64,000 nt of DNA, taken from contig CM067082.1 of NCBI GenBank assembly GCA_034008185.1, positions 8,726,984-8,790,983 on the forward strand. The letters run 5' to 3'. Below are positions 22,576 through 35,143 of the stretch, piece after piece; positions within the stretch are counted from its first letter, which is position 1, and each line of letters begins with the position of its first letter. The stretch is from Gorsachius magnificus (taxonomy: Eukaryota; Chordata; Aves; Pelecaniformes; Ardeidae). The notes under the pieces were generated by a model. That model did not search any database. It was not told the origin of the DNA and worked only from the letters and a program-made list of their open reading frames with translations. Both the position numbers and the translations under genes were made by a program.

Positions 22576-25500
22576 TTGAGAGAAGAGAGATAGGTAACTG
22601 TTAGCACCAGGTAATTTACAGTATTATTTTATTCTATGCTGAAAAATCCCTTTAATAAGACTCCAAACACCATACTCCTGCTCTACAAATCTGCTTCTTG
22701 TATGTGTACAAAATCAGATTTGCTGATTTAAATTAGAAAGATACATTTTTTTCTACTGTTGATCAAGATCAGCCACTACAGCTAAAATTGAAGCTGAGCT
22801 TGAACCTTGCTTGTACATCACCACCAAAAAGTTCACAAAGCCTAAACTTTGAGTTGAACTCTTCCCAGGCCTGAAGATGAAGCTGTTTTCCAGCCATGAA
22901 GAAGTTATTTATGGTTGTCAAAGTCAGAGAGAAAGAGAATCTGGATGAATTCACGAGGTGGTTTGCTCATGAACAGCATGTGTCTTGACCTCTAGAAGCC
23001 CTGGTTTCATTTCCCACCATTCCAGGGGAAAACTTGAAGAGTATGTCAGCAAGCATAATCTAATTAATCATACTGAAGTACACCTTGCTGATGTAGTTTT
23101 GTGTTCATGTAGCTCACAGATTTTAAAGACCTAGGCCTTTATGGGTCATGGGCTTTACTGGATACACCAACAGGTTTGTGATCTCTCTTCCCTTGTGTGA
23201 AAGCGTCACTGCCCTACTCCAGGTGGATGTAGTATGCATTTGTGCAACAGAGCTTGGAGGGTTCTCATGTACTACATCCTGGGATCCATGTGCCTATTGA
23301 AGACAAATACGTCAACTCATCCCCCCTATACTACAATACATGCCACCTAACTTCACCTGGTTAAACACAGAGCTGTTATTATCATCATATATATACCTAA
23401 ATTTGGCAGCAGAAGCTTACATTGAAGACACCTGAACTAGCAGTCTAGAATCCCACTGCTGTCGAAGGCAACTAGTCAATATAGCTGGTGGAACTCAGGC
23501 TGCTAGTCATGAGACTGGATGTACCCAAGGGTAGACTGAATGCCAACAGTTCTGTTCACCAGGTCTTCTCCATTGCTGAGGAGAAGGACAGGATGGCATG
23601 CTTGGATGCTTCCATCAAGCCATAAGCAGACAGACCACCTCCAACCCCAGAAGCTGGCCCGGGGTTGCTACCAATGTTCCTTCTGTAGTCAGTCAAGAGA
23701 CACAGCACCTCTATGGGACAGTACAGCTCAGCTGCTTTAAGTGCCTGTGTTACACATGCCTGTATATCGTCCACTCCCTCTGCTGCCTACACACTTACCT
23801 TTTTGGATGTGTAGTCAAAAGGGATGAATCCTGCCCAGAGTTTGCCAGTGTGATAAATGCGCAAAGACAGTCCTGCTTCAATGCCAGGTCTTTATCAAAG
23901 TAATTGAGGGAATTTATTTCTGGAAACACCTGCCTAGCTTTAATTTTCACATATATGTCTGCATTTCTGAGGTGCTAATAACTTGCTGGCATTGTAACTC
24001 AGCGAAGCTTGGCACACATCCTCCCTCTTCTGAAGATGTCTCACTGTTTATTCAGGGCTTTTTATCTGTAACGATATGCTGTGCTGCTTGTTTAAAAGGT
24101 GCTGCTTAATAAATAGAGCCAGGTTTATGCTTAGCAAATTGGAGAAGAAGCTTTCCCTCTCACAATGTCAAACATAATTTGCCCGATTTTACCCTCTTGG
24201 TGGGGAAGCCCATCAATTTCAGCTAAAAAAGACCTAGGAATAAAAACTCTATCTTGTGCTAGAGATAACAGGAATGCAAACTACAGTGTTTCAGGATTCT
24301 CCAACCCCTGGGGTTTTTTTGCACTCCTTTGCAATCCTTAAGATATCTGCAAGGGTTGCTATGAATTTTCTTTTTTAATTTTTTTTTTTTTTTAATTAGG
24401 CACTATACAAACATCTTATGTTAAGTAGAGAGAAAATGCACACAGGAACAGTTGGCCATTTCTTACTATCTGCATGAGCTAGGTGAAAATACAAATAATC
24501 AGACTCCTTCACAATGTGGAGGCACCAGCTTTTGTTTGACTGTAATTGCTCCCCTGATTGCCATGAGTACAGCCTTGGCAGCAATCTCAGGTTTGCAAAA
24601 CTATCATCTTCTCCTGCAGTTCACAAAAGTGAAATAAGGATGCGAAACTACCCCTGTCACTCCAGTTTCCAGACCTTTTTCTGTCCCTCTAGCCAACAAT
24701 AATCCAGCTGTACTTCGGTCTTAGGTGAGAGATACTTTATTATTCCCAGAAAAAGCAAGAGGACTTAATTGGTTAATTTTTATTGTGTATTACACCTTGC
24801 CTTTCAGTTCTGCCACCACCTTACTTAGAAAATGAACATAGCTTTAATATAGTTCTAAAAAGATCAAGATGGAATGTAAATTATTAAACATTGATTTGTG
24901 ATGCAGCAAATATGCATATTTTGAAGATCTTGTCACTAGCTATGTGTCCTGTTGGTCAAAGTTTAGCTAAGCTCAATTCCACATGTTTATTTTTCCTTCA
25001 AAATGAATTGAATACATTGCTAAGTATCTATCCTAGGCTACTCATATCTTTCCTATCCATTAAGATGCCCACAGAAGAGTAATTGCAGACCCAAAACAGT
25101 GCTTTATATCTCCCATCTCATCCTACTTTTGTTCTGAGTCAGCAAAAAGAATTTGAAAATAAACCAAAGGCTTCCCACTTCCTTGCGGCAAGACATATCA
25201 CTTTACATTAGAGTCATCTTTCAAACTCTCCTACTAACTGGGATGAGAACATTAAAATAAACCCAATTCTGAATTCCAGTCTTGGCAAGTCAAATAAAGG
25301 GGATCTCTTGGTATTTTAAAATTATATTTTGTCATGGCTTTCAAATGCACTTTACTGGATGACTTATTTGTAACAAAAGAACAGGGTTTTTATGTATGGA
25401 AAAATGTTTCCATATCATATTAAAGTATCTGGACAACAGTTACTAGTTTGACCTTTGTAAAGCGTCATCTCTGTGGAACTGAAACAATACTTCCTGAACT

Positions 25501-28500
25501 CCTGCCATTATTTTTTGTTCCTCTTTTTTTCTCCACAATTCCTGCAGTATCACATCTGAGTGAACATTTAATAGAGCACCAGGGAGGGAGGAAAAAGCTG
25601 TAGACTTTGCCTCCAAATTATGTGAAGAAGAGATGTTCTGCCACTACATAGGCCTTCTCTTTGTCTTCCCCCTGAAACGGGGAGTTGCAATCTAATGCCA
25701 TACCTGTTTTTTTTTCCCCTCCAAGGCAGGGGCTATCAAATTCTCATTGACAGAAGTCACCTGTATAAACTGACATAAAAAAGGAATGAAAATGCCATAC
25801 ATTTTTGCACTGAAATGTGTACACAAATTTTGCCCAGCTCTGATACGAAGCCAGCTCTTGAATGAATGCTGCTTTGCATCCTTAACTATAAAAACTGCAA
25901 CCTGCACAAGTCTGATAACAGGTCACAGTTAATGATGAAACATTTTTCCAGCTTGCAAACAATTTCTTTAAAGAAGAAAATTGAAGAACAGCCATTAGCA
26001 CCAATAACACTGACTTCCATCTATCCATCCCATGGCTTGGCGCACACTGGGGCTGCTAGAGGAGGGATCCCACATTTCTGGGAGGAAAATAAAACTGACC
26101 ATGTGAAATCAACATCATTCCACTGAGATACAAGTCAAACCCTTTACAACAGCAGTAGTCAGCCATGTTGATTGTTTTTCTCTTAAACCGAACTTCACTC
26201 TATTTTATTCATTCCCTTTGCTCTTAAAGAAAAAGGTTTTAAGCTCACAAAAGCGCAGGTCTTCTCTTCTGGAACACTCTTTCTTGTCCAAATATCAAGC
26301 TGTCAGACAGCCTCTATGGGCTTTCCTCCCACTCCATCTCTCCAGAGACTTGCTAAGACTTCCTTTGCAGCTGAAATTAAAGTAGCTACCCTGTAATTTT
26401 ATATGTAGCTTGTCACCAGCAGTCTAAGTAATGAAGACACCTGCTGGTTGCTCACCACCCAGGCATCAGAGATCTCTCTCCTGGCATTGATTTTAATTAG
26501 CTCGTTGCAATGCCTTTTGCCTTCTCATCCTCCTTTCATCAGGAAACCTTCACCCATGCTCCTTTCAGAATCACACTCTGTTGATCTTGAATTGTGCTGA
26601 GCTGCAGCTGACTCAAAATTGGACCTTGTGTGTTCAGAAACTCCACTACTGAAGGAAGAGCAATAGAGCAATTGCCCTCTCTTATGCCCTACTTATTTCC
26701 ATGGAGTATAAGGGGGTTGCATACATCTGAATCATCTAAATTCTATAGAATCTACATTAAAAATATCTGACATCATTAAAAAGGAAATGTTTCAGCCTCT
26801 GACACTAAACAGTCAAAATGCATTACTGGATGAGCAGTATGAGTGTGAACTGCAGCTATCCATCATAACAATTTTCACCATGCACCATATATTTATAACA
26901 GCCGTTTTCCTAACAGTAGACAAGATGTGGTACATTTGATTACATGTAGGCCAGGTCCATTCTTTCTGGAAGGAAAGAATCTTAGTGGGAAAAGAAAATT
27001 TAAGAATAAACAAAAGAGCTATTATTACCATGATCTGACACAGATACAGCAAAAGGAACAGATGAACCAGAAGAGAGTATCTGCAAGAGGGAACAGTGAT
27101 GCACAGCACCAGTATCAGTAGTTAAATGCCTGAAGCCTTTGTGGCTTGTTAACAACAGGGATGTGAATCGTATAGGGCTGTGCTTTAGAAAGGTTTGTGA
27201 AGACCTGTCTGCAGCCTGTTGCTTTGCTGTTCAAGGCTCCTATTCTGTGGCACTAGACAGAGCAGGAAAGCCTGTACGGCCAATTAAAAATGGGGACAAG
27301 GAGAGATTTCAAGCACTGAGCCCTGACTACTCACACTTAACGTAACGATTTTGGACCATTACAGCTGGCTCCACTATGATGAATCTGTTTTTCAAAGAAG
27401 GTTGTTCCTAGCTTGCAGCAGCCTGTGCTGTTCAGCAATGGCTCACCTCCAGGACTAAGCTCATACTCTTTTCAGAGACCTGTCCTGAAGGTGTTCCCTC
27501 AAATAGTCTCTGGCCTTGCCTGGGACAAACAAGGAGTATGTCCTTAAAGAAAAGCTTCAGAAAGGCTCTCTGGAGGTAGCAGACCTTATTTCTTGGCTCT
27601 TATTGAACAACACCGTGTGTCAAATAAAAAGTACATTATCAAGAACAATGGGGCAGTTAAAATCCATTCCGGAGACTGAGGATTGAGGAATGCAAAAATC
27701 ACAAGCAGGGAGAACTTGAACACTTCACTGTGTATCTGCAAGCAAAGGCTGCTGGGGAAAGGAAAGAAAAGCACTTAGGAGCTCCTTTATGTAGCTGCTT
27801 TGGGCATTTAATAGTTTCCAGTTACCTCAGTTAGCACTGGAGAAGTATGAACATGCATTACATTTTTGAGGAGTACAGCACTCCCTATAAAAATAAAATT
27901 TATGAGTACGGTGTTTTCTGCAGGGTGGAAAAAAGGGAGGGAGCAGAGGCGGCTTTGTGAGTGATCTGAAGAGCCAGTCGCAATGTTTCTGTTCGCTGAC
28001 TGAGAGGAGAGCAGATCTTCCCCTGGCTCTGGTGCAAAATACTCAGGCAGAAGCTGCGTGATACAGGGATCTGTTGGCCATGCTGGTAACAAGAATTACC
28101 TCCTGGCTGCAGAAGCAATTGTACTGGCTGAGTGGATGGGACGAAAACTGCAATATGTTCAGCTGGAGAGAGGGTGGCGGGAAGCTCTTTAACTGCCTTT
28201 GTGGCTGTAGCTCCACACTGAGAAAGGGAGAGAGATGGAGAGACAGGCTGTATCAGACCCTGAGAGACCTGATGAAAAACATTTAAAATTTGCCAAATGA
28301 AGGAACTCACTCATTCCCCTCTTCCATTTCTGAAGCTGTAACAGAGACGGGAATTTTTCCCCAAGCCTCATGCCAGTGATCTGCTCAGAAGCGGAGCAGA
28401 TTTCTCACAGAGGGGAAGAGCAAATAAGCCCACTTTGACTGTAGCCAGTGAAGTAGAAAAGCCACCTTCCCCCAAACCTTCAGTCTTGTAGAATTTTATA

Positions 28501-31500
28501 AATATTCTTTTCCAACTGTTGGGTTGTTTGTTTTGTTGGTTTTTTTCCCCCAGAGGGTCTAAAAAGCAAAAATGAGTGTTAAAAATAAATAGGATAAACG
28601 CAGAATAAAATAACAAACAGAAATCACAATTTTGTCTCATAAACCTAAACCAAAACAACCCCTCTGTTTAGGAAAAATCCTAGAAGAGAAAACATTTTGC
28701 AAAGTATATCAATGAGAGATTTTTGCTATGAAGCTGTTTCGGTGAAGGAAAGACTTCGACTCTTCTGTCTTGGAGAGGTGAGAGGTGGGTTGAAACCTCC
28801 CAAACCAAACATAACTGACTGAATGGGTAGAAGTTCATGAAAAAAAGTTGTTGAGCAGAAATACCAACCGTTTGCTTACAGGAACTCAGACATGTCCAGG
28901 CATGGTGGTCTGGCAGCTGTCAATTTGGAGCTGAGGTCACCTTTTTCCAGATACTCATCTCCTCCACCCTTGCACTGGAGGTGGGTGTCTCCTCATGGGG
29001 TATGACTGTACCTGTAGCCACTCCATTGCCCATTTCTGTCAAAACGTGAAACAAAACCAAGCCAAACCAAAAAAGAGATGCTATTTTTAGATATGTTTGT
29101 TAATCCACTTCCTTTTGGCGGGACTGGCTGAGGAAAGGTGAGGTGCTCATTCACACCTGTGAGGAGATTGCAACTTCTATGGTGGGACAAGAAGGAGCAG
29201 CAGAAGGTGATAGCCTTTAACCTCAACCAACCTGCAGTAGCAAGTGGTCCTTCCTCAAAGTGGTGCTGACCCTAAGGAGACATTCCCTTTTTTTTTTTGA
29301 ACCAGATATTAATATACCATGCAACAAACAGCTTGCTCCCTCCTTTGGTCTGTGCTAGGAAAAATTCATGCCACTGAGTTCAGTCTGATCCTTTCAGCCA
29401 ACTTACACATTAACCCATCTCCCTCTCCCAAGGACAGTTTAACCTTATAAAGCATCATGATAAATCACCACAATAATAACTCCATCCTTCTTGCCACCTT
29501 TGAGCAATTGGACCTTTCTCTGAGCCTTCCCTTACCACCCAGTTATCTCCAACTCCTCTAAGGCCTTTTAATTTGGGGAAATAACTTCTAGGAGAGCATT
29601 AAGACTTTCACTGTTATTCTAGGCCATTAAACCCTCTCAGTATCTATGCTGCTTTTTGAGAACTATCTCATTATCAACCTTGATCAAGTACATGGGAGGC
29701 CAAGCCATGCATTAGGTTTTGTACAGAAATAGAAGCAAATTCCACCTCCTGCATCAGCTAAGCCAGTGCAAAACAAGAGATACAGGATGGATGCAGACAG
29801 ACAACAGGGAATGCAGAAGTAACAAGACATTATTGGTCAGCATGGCAGTGAGTAGCAGGCCTCTAGTAATCAAAGTACCAGATTCATTGGCAGAAGGAAG
29901 TATATTCCTGTTCTTGAACCTGTCAGCCATACAAGTCACTCATCATATTCCAGACCCTGATCTTAACTTATAAGATGTATTAATTCCAAGCTACAATGTG
30001 CTATTCCATATTAGTCACTGCTCCCAGAATGTCTTATCATACTAACTAATCCCTGAGATTCTTAAATTCTGTAAGCCATACACTGTGTTTATATTACAGG
30101 ACACAGGATTTTAACTGAGCAGCCAGCTCATTATTGCTCATGCTTAGACTATGGGATAATGAGTTATTACTGCTTGCCTCAGGTGATTTCTGAGCTAGGA
30201 GGCAGCAGAAGGAGAGCTGCTGTGCATAGCTGATGGCGTTTAGGAGAGGTTGTCATAAGGAGAAGCCCAAACCTCTAGGACAGAAAGCAAAAGGAAAATT
30301 CAAGGAGAGAGTGCCAGGTGGCTGAAATTCTTATTTTCTCTTAGTAGTAGAAATAATTAAGCTCGCAATTCTGTTGGCAGAGCACTAGACAACAGATCAG
30401 TCAACATTTGTTCCCAGCAATGGTATGATTCATGAAGCAGAAGAAACATCATCATCTCATGGACAGAAATCAGACATATATGTATCTTTTCAGTCCTGGA
30501 TGTACTTGCTGAGCTGTTACATGCTCCTGCCTTCCTCTACAGCCTAGAAATGAGCAAATTCCACCTGCCAACAACCAGTTCTCCCATTTATGTTTTTTTT
30601 TTCATGTTTTAAAAACTCACTCTGCAGTCATAGGGAAGATACCCTAAAAAATATCTTTTTCTTAAGGATGTTTTCAATTTTCTATAGCAATTGCTAGGAA
30701 ATGCTAATTCCAATCCCCCGTGAACTGTTTTATGACCTGTGTGAATACGAGTCACCAGATAGAAATTTATCTAGGTATTTACCATTATAGTACCAGAACT
30801 CCTTGTGGCTACTGCTCACACTTTGTTCTCCTTCTCAGGAGGTTTGAAAGTGTTATACCTTGTTTTAAAGGCAGAGGGGAATAAGGATTGGGATGGGACA
30901 CTGGATTATAGAATTCAGATACAGAATAAGCAACATTAAGAAATGGACTCACTTCCTTGTCTCCTGGAGCAAGGCCTTACTAAAGCATTATTTTCTCAAC
31001 CTCAAACTCTTTATTCAGACTTAAAAAGACAACCATCTACAGCTCTCTTCAGATCCTATTCCATATCTTCTAATACCAATTTTATATATTGATGATAGCA
31101 GAGATAAGGATGCGTCATCTGTGTGTTTGTGTGCGTGTTCTGACTGACAATAGTTGAAAGAGGACTGAAAGAGTGGGAGAACAACATTTTCTTTGCTTTA
31201 GACTATAGCAAGATTATCAGTGCCCTGCTGTCAGTCCCTTAACACTGTCTTTCACAATACCCAAAGGAGACACAGTGCAACATCATCCGTGAAACAACAC
31301 ATGAGACTGTCCTTGCTTATCTTGAAACACTCATTCTTTCAGGCTGTCCTTTCTGAAAGTAAACCAACCCAAGGCTGGTCCCTTCACCTGGTCATACGCT
31401 ATACCCACACTGCTGGGGCTTAACTTTGGCCAGTGTTCACTGAGCCTCCTGTAGGGGTGTTAGGCTATAAGAGTGTTTTGTGGCTTTTATGCTCAAAGGG

Positions 31501-31651
31501 CACAAAATAATGTGAGAGTCATTAGACTGTGAGTGTCAAGAGCACTGTATTGTCCCAGAGTAAGACTGAGAGGATATGGGAGGTCTCAAAGTTTGATGAA
31601 ACACAAGTGCAGAGGAAGGAAAACCTTGTGTGGTCTCATGCACACTTCTCA
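22576..31651. other. Unique non-coding sequence, no gene supported
   Basis: Nine kilobases without a recognised gene or transposable element. There is a 15-T run at 24379-24393. The longest frame, 136 codons on minus at 27900-28310, competes with overlapping frames on both strands and shows no domain or codon regularity. The base make-up is uniform. Confidence 0.55.
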
Positions 31652-31768
31652 AGGGTGAACTATCCTCAGGGTGAACTATCCCATACCTTGCTTTCCCCTC
31701 GTCAGAACTAGTTGGTTCTCTGCAGAGAAAAGTCTATAAGCCAGCTAGAAAAGTCTATAAACCAGCTA
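31652..31768. repeat. Two short tandem duplications
   Basis: A 16-bp unit, AGGGTGAACTATCCTC, is repeated at 31652-31667 and 31668-31683. A 21-bp unit beginning GAAAAGTCTATAAGCC is repeated at 31727-31747 and 31748-31768 with one mismatch. The word AGCTAACACACT follows the second and recurs near 31814. Local replication slippage is the simplest cause. Confidence 0.9.
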
Positions 31769-32198
31769 ACACACTGTTGTGATCAAGGCACCAAGGCCTG
31801 CGAAAAAACAGATAGCTAACACACTTGGCACTACTGATTCCTTTAGATGCCCTTAGATCCTTAGATACTTTACTCCAGTAGAGAACTAAAAAAATAAATT
31901 CCAGGACAGAGTTGAGACATTGTACACTGGGGGTTAATGCAGAATAAAGCCATGGTTTTACTCATGCCTGATATCAATGTAATAAGCTTGAATCATGCTC
32001 TATAATACTGTCTTCTAACCTGGATCCCACTTTAAAAATCAAGGTAAAATATATTTTAAACATTATTTTCCTCTCTGTCACCAAGAAGAGTGTTGCTTTT
32101 CAGATAGCAAGCAATGGCATTAAATACACTTATGAAAGCTCTAAAATAAAAGCCTGTGAGGAGGTTCTTTATTTGTCTGGGAATAATTTGTGTTCAGC

Positions 32199-32271
32199 AG
32201 GTCGCAGGGCTGATAGCCCTGCCTGACCTATCTCCTGTCTTATTAAATAAGACAGCACCTTCCATTGAAGG
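32199..32271. repeat. Three consecutive palindromes
   Basis: At 32199-32229, AGGTC plus GCAGGGCT pairs with AGCCCTGC plus GACCT around a GAT loop, with two extra bases on the right arm (13 pairs). At 32235-32255, CTGTCTTATT and AATAAGACAG form a perfect 10-bp inverted repeat around a single A. At 32258-32271, CCTTC and GAAGG flank CATT. The sequence shows the pairing directly; a function is not established. Confidence 0.95.
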
Positions 32272-34139
32272 TAATATAACACATCTAGCCCTCTTTTTTA
32301 TCTAAATCATAATCTGTTGAGAGGTGTGAAACACTCCAAGATTGCCACCAGACAGAGCAACAGTTTGGGAATAAAGCCATTCTAAGACTTCAACAACTCC
32401 AACACTTGTTTAGCTGAGAGACACTTTTCAGAGCTAGAAGAAGTATCACTAAGAGATTCTTAATTTCTTTTGGATCCTGGAACAACAAAAGGTGTCCAGT
32501 GTACACAAAGTAAAACTGACCTGAAAAAATTAATATAAGAGCTGAACTTCCATTTCAGCCAGCTTATTTAAATTATTAAGCAATTCTAGTACAATTAGAC
32601 CTACTACACCAAATCAAACCAAGGCTGTAGATTGTAGTCTAAAATAAATATCTAATTATATAAAATAGCACAGGCTTTTAACAGTGGGCAAAGTAGGTGG
32701 ACAATGGAAAATAAGACAGGGAGTGAGCAAATGGGCATAAAAATGTGGCTATCCAGGTGTAGGCACTGCTCAAAGACAATCAGCAGCAGTAATCATGGCT
32801 GATAGAAACAAAATTACTCTGGAATCACTGAAATAGAGAAGGATGATTGACTGGTGTTATGCGCTTTGTCTCTGATTGCTCTGCCTGCTACTAGCAAGGA
32901 AACAATTATTAAAAATTAACCATTTATACAAGTGATAGACAATCAGCAGCACTGAAAACCCTCACCAAGTTCCCCTATCATCAGTCCTCTCAAGATTCTG
33001 TCAAAACAGATGTGATCTACAGCATTGCCTAAAAGGCCAGCAATTTCTGCCTATTTCAAACAAATACATGTTATCCAATTTACTGAAATCCATCTGCGTG
33101 TGCAGATTAATTTGGAGCTGTGGATCTGCGAGTGCATCTCAATTTCCTCAGTAAGAAAAGAAAAGAAATCGTGTCAGAAAGATAGACCAGCTGTAAGAAA
33201 TGAAGAGCTAGCTGATGGCTGTATAAAGGGCCCTTCAAGGCTATCATGTTTACCAAATTTAAAAGGCTGGCACTCACAAAAGTGTGAGAAGAAATCTCGT
33301 TTTATGAAAGCACAATCCAGAAATGTCTACTGAGTTCAAAAACAGAAAATAGCATTTGTCAAGCCTGATTTCTTACTTCTTCAGAAAACATCCTGAGGCT
33401 TCCTAGGCTGGAGTTTGATGTCTGAAATGGCAACTTTCAAAATACTACACGTTTATAATTTAGCAATGAACGAGGAATTTGGCATCAACTAACCACGGAG
33501 TTTAGCACAGCTCCCTGGCCTTTGGTCTGCCATTTGATTCACTTTTTATAAAACCAGCCCAGTAAACAGTTTTCCTGCCTTTCTAGGGTATGCTTATTTC
33601 CCTTACCAAAGGCTCCTTGTTCTCAGCCATCACACACAAAGACATACAAACCGATGACTCCCCTTGCTCCCCTCTTTTGGGAATACCCTTGCTTGCCTCC
33701 CTCCCCTGCCCGCCAGCAGTGCTGTGTGTTTCTCTCATTCTTTCCATACTGGAGGCTCTGTGGAGAATGATCTATCCTGTTAAAATGTCTTTAAGCAGGC
33801 TGAACGCAATTACCTGAACTGGAATATACCCAGAACTCTGGATTTAACAGCCATTAAAAATCTTGTTAAACATTTGTCATACCTCCTTAAATCGCCACAC
33901 ACAGTGACAGCTTGGCATCTGAAAGATGGTAGTTCAGAACAGCACTGCTCTTACACTGGTGTATTTGCTTCTCAAACAGTGAAGAAGTAAATGCCCCAGT
34001 CATGGGGACAATGTGATGGATGGTACATCAAGACACATTGCAATTCTCATATACTTTGCACCCGAAAAGAATGGCTAAATTAAGCCTTGGCAAACATTTA
34101 TGTTTGGTAACTAACTGTTAGTTTCAGCACAGGAAGACC
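32272..34139. other. Unique non-coding sequence, no gene supported
   Basis: No gene or recognised repeat. The longest frame (102 codons, plus 33025-33333) has no recognisable motif. Confidence 0.55.
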
Positions 34140-34230
34140 AGGAATGTGACTTGTCAAAAGTCACAGAGCAAATTTACAGCAAAGCAGGGAATGGAAATGT
34201 CCTGGAGAGCCCACCTCTCCTGTACAGGGA
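34140..34230 (-). mobile_element. Decayed MIR-like SINE fragment
   Basis: AATGTGACTTGTCAAAAGTCACAGAGCAAATTTACAGCAAAGCAGGGAATGG follows the reverse complement of the MIR 5'-central part (GTGACTTGCCCAAGGTCACACAGC..GTGGCAGAGCTGGGATT). The complete GACTTG..GTCACA..AGC order is retained. Short and old; confirmation needs an alignment. Confidence 0.5.
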
Positions 34231-34535
34231 TCTCTCCTCACCAGGGTCCCCATGCCTGAGGTTCTACAAGCACTTTAAACATAGAAATAAAATGGTAAGG
34301 AGCCCCATGGTCCAGACTTACACTCAGATGTGAAGGCAAAATTTGTGCATGAAAGACACAGCTCCTGAATCAGTTAATTATGGTAAATAAAGACACCCAC
34401 AGCAAGGAAGACTTACTTAAGAAAAATCATTGTCAAATTCTCCTATTTATCACACCCCCCCCTCACCTCCTGCCACTTTTGGGTGTCTTTTTTGAAAAAT
34501 CTCTAACACCAGCACTCCCAGGGCACTTTCCATGA

Positions 34536-35143
34536 GTGAGGAATACAAAATCATTGTGGTTAAATCCAGTTGGTGGCCGGTCACAAGTGGTGTTACCCAG
34601 GGCTCAGTTCTGGGGCCAGTCTTGTTTCAAATCTTTATCAATGATCTGGATGAGGGGATTGAGTGCACCCTCAGTAAATTTTCAGATTACACTAAATTGT
34701 GCGGGAGTGTTGATCTGCTCAAGGATAGGGAGGTTTTACAGAGGGATCTGGGCAGGCTGGATCAATGAGCTGAGGCCAACTGTATGAGCTTTAAAAAGGC
34801 CAAGTGCAGGGTCCTGCACTTGGGTCACAACAACCCCATGCAATACTACAGCCTTGGCAAAGAGTGGCTGGAAAGCTGCCTGGTGGGAAAGGGCCTGGTG
34901 GTGCTGGCTGACAGCTGACTGAATATGAGCCAGCAGTGTGCCCAGGTGGCCAAGAAGGCCAACAGCATCCTGGCTTGTATCAGGAATAGTGTAGCCAGCA
35001 GGAGTAGGGAAGTGTGGTGGTGGTGGTTTGACGGTTGGACTTGATGATCTTGGAAGTCTTTTCCTAGATGACCTCTAGGGGTCCCTTCCAACCCAAAACA
35101 TTCTATGATTTCATGATTCCAACCTTAATGATTCTATGATTCT
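34536..35143 (+). mobile_element. CR1 copy with large internal deletion
   Basis: The first part encodes reverse-transcriptase remnants in one frame up to 34768: the segment around [33 protein letters not shown], then FSDYTKL. The catalytic F-A-D-D box is FSDY here (GATTAC at 34685-34690), so the second aspartate is lost. Downstream, the QRDLGRL and [18 protein letters not shown] segments continue to about 35003 (AGCAGGAGTAGGGAAG). The sequence then jumps to the 3' UTR (GGTTGGACTTGATGATCTTGG) and a double tail with ATTCTATGATT and ATTCTATGATTC. The ORF2 C-terminal part present in other copies is missing, so an internal deletion has occurred. It is non-functional. Confidence 0.92.

Noticed and set aside
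27900..28310. 136-codon minus-strand frame
   Set aside because: No motif; several competing frames of similar size overlap it.
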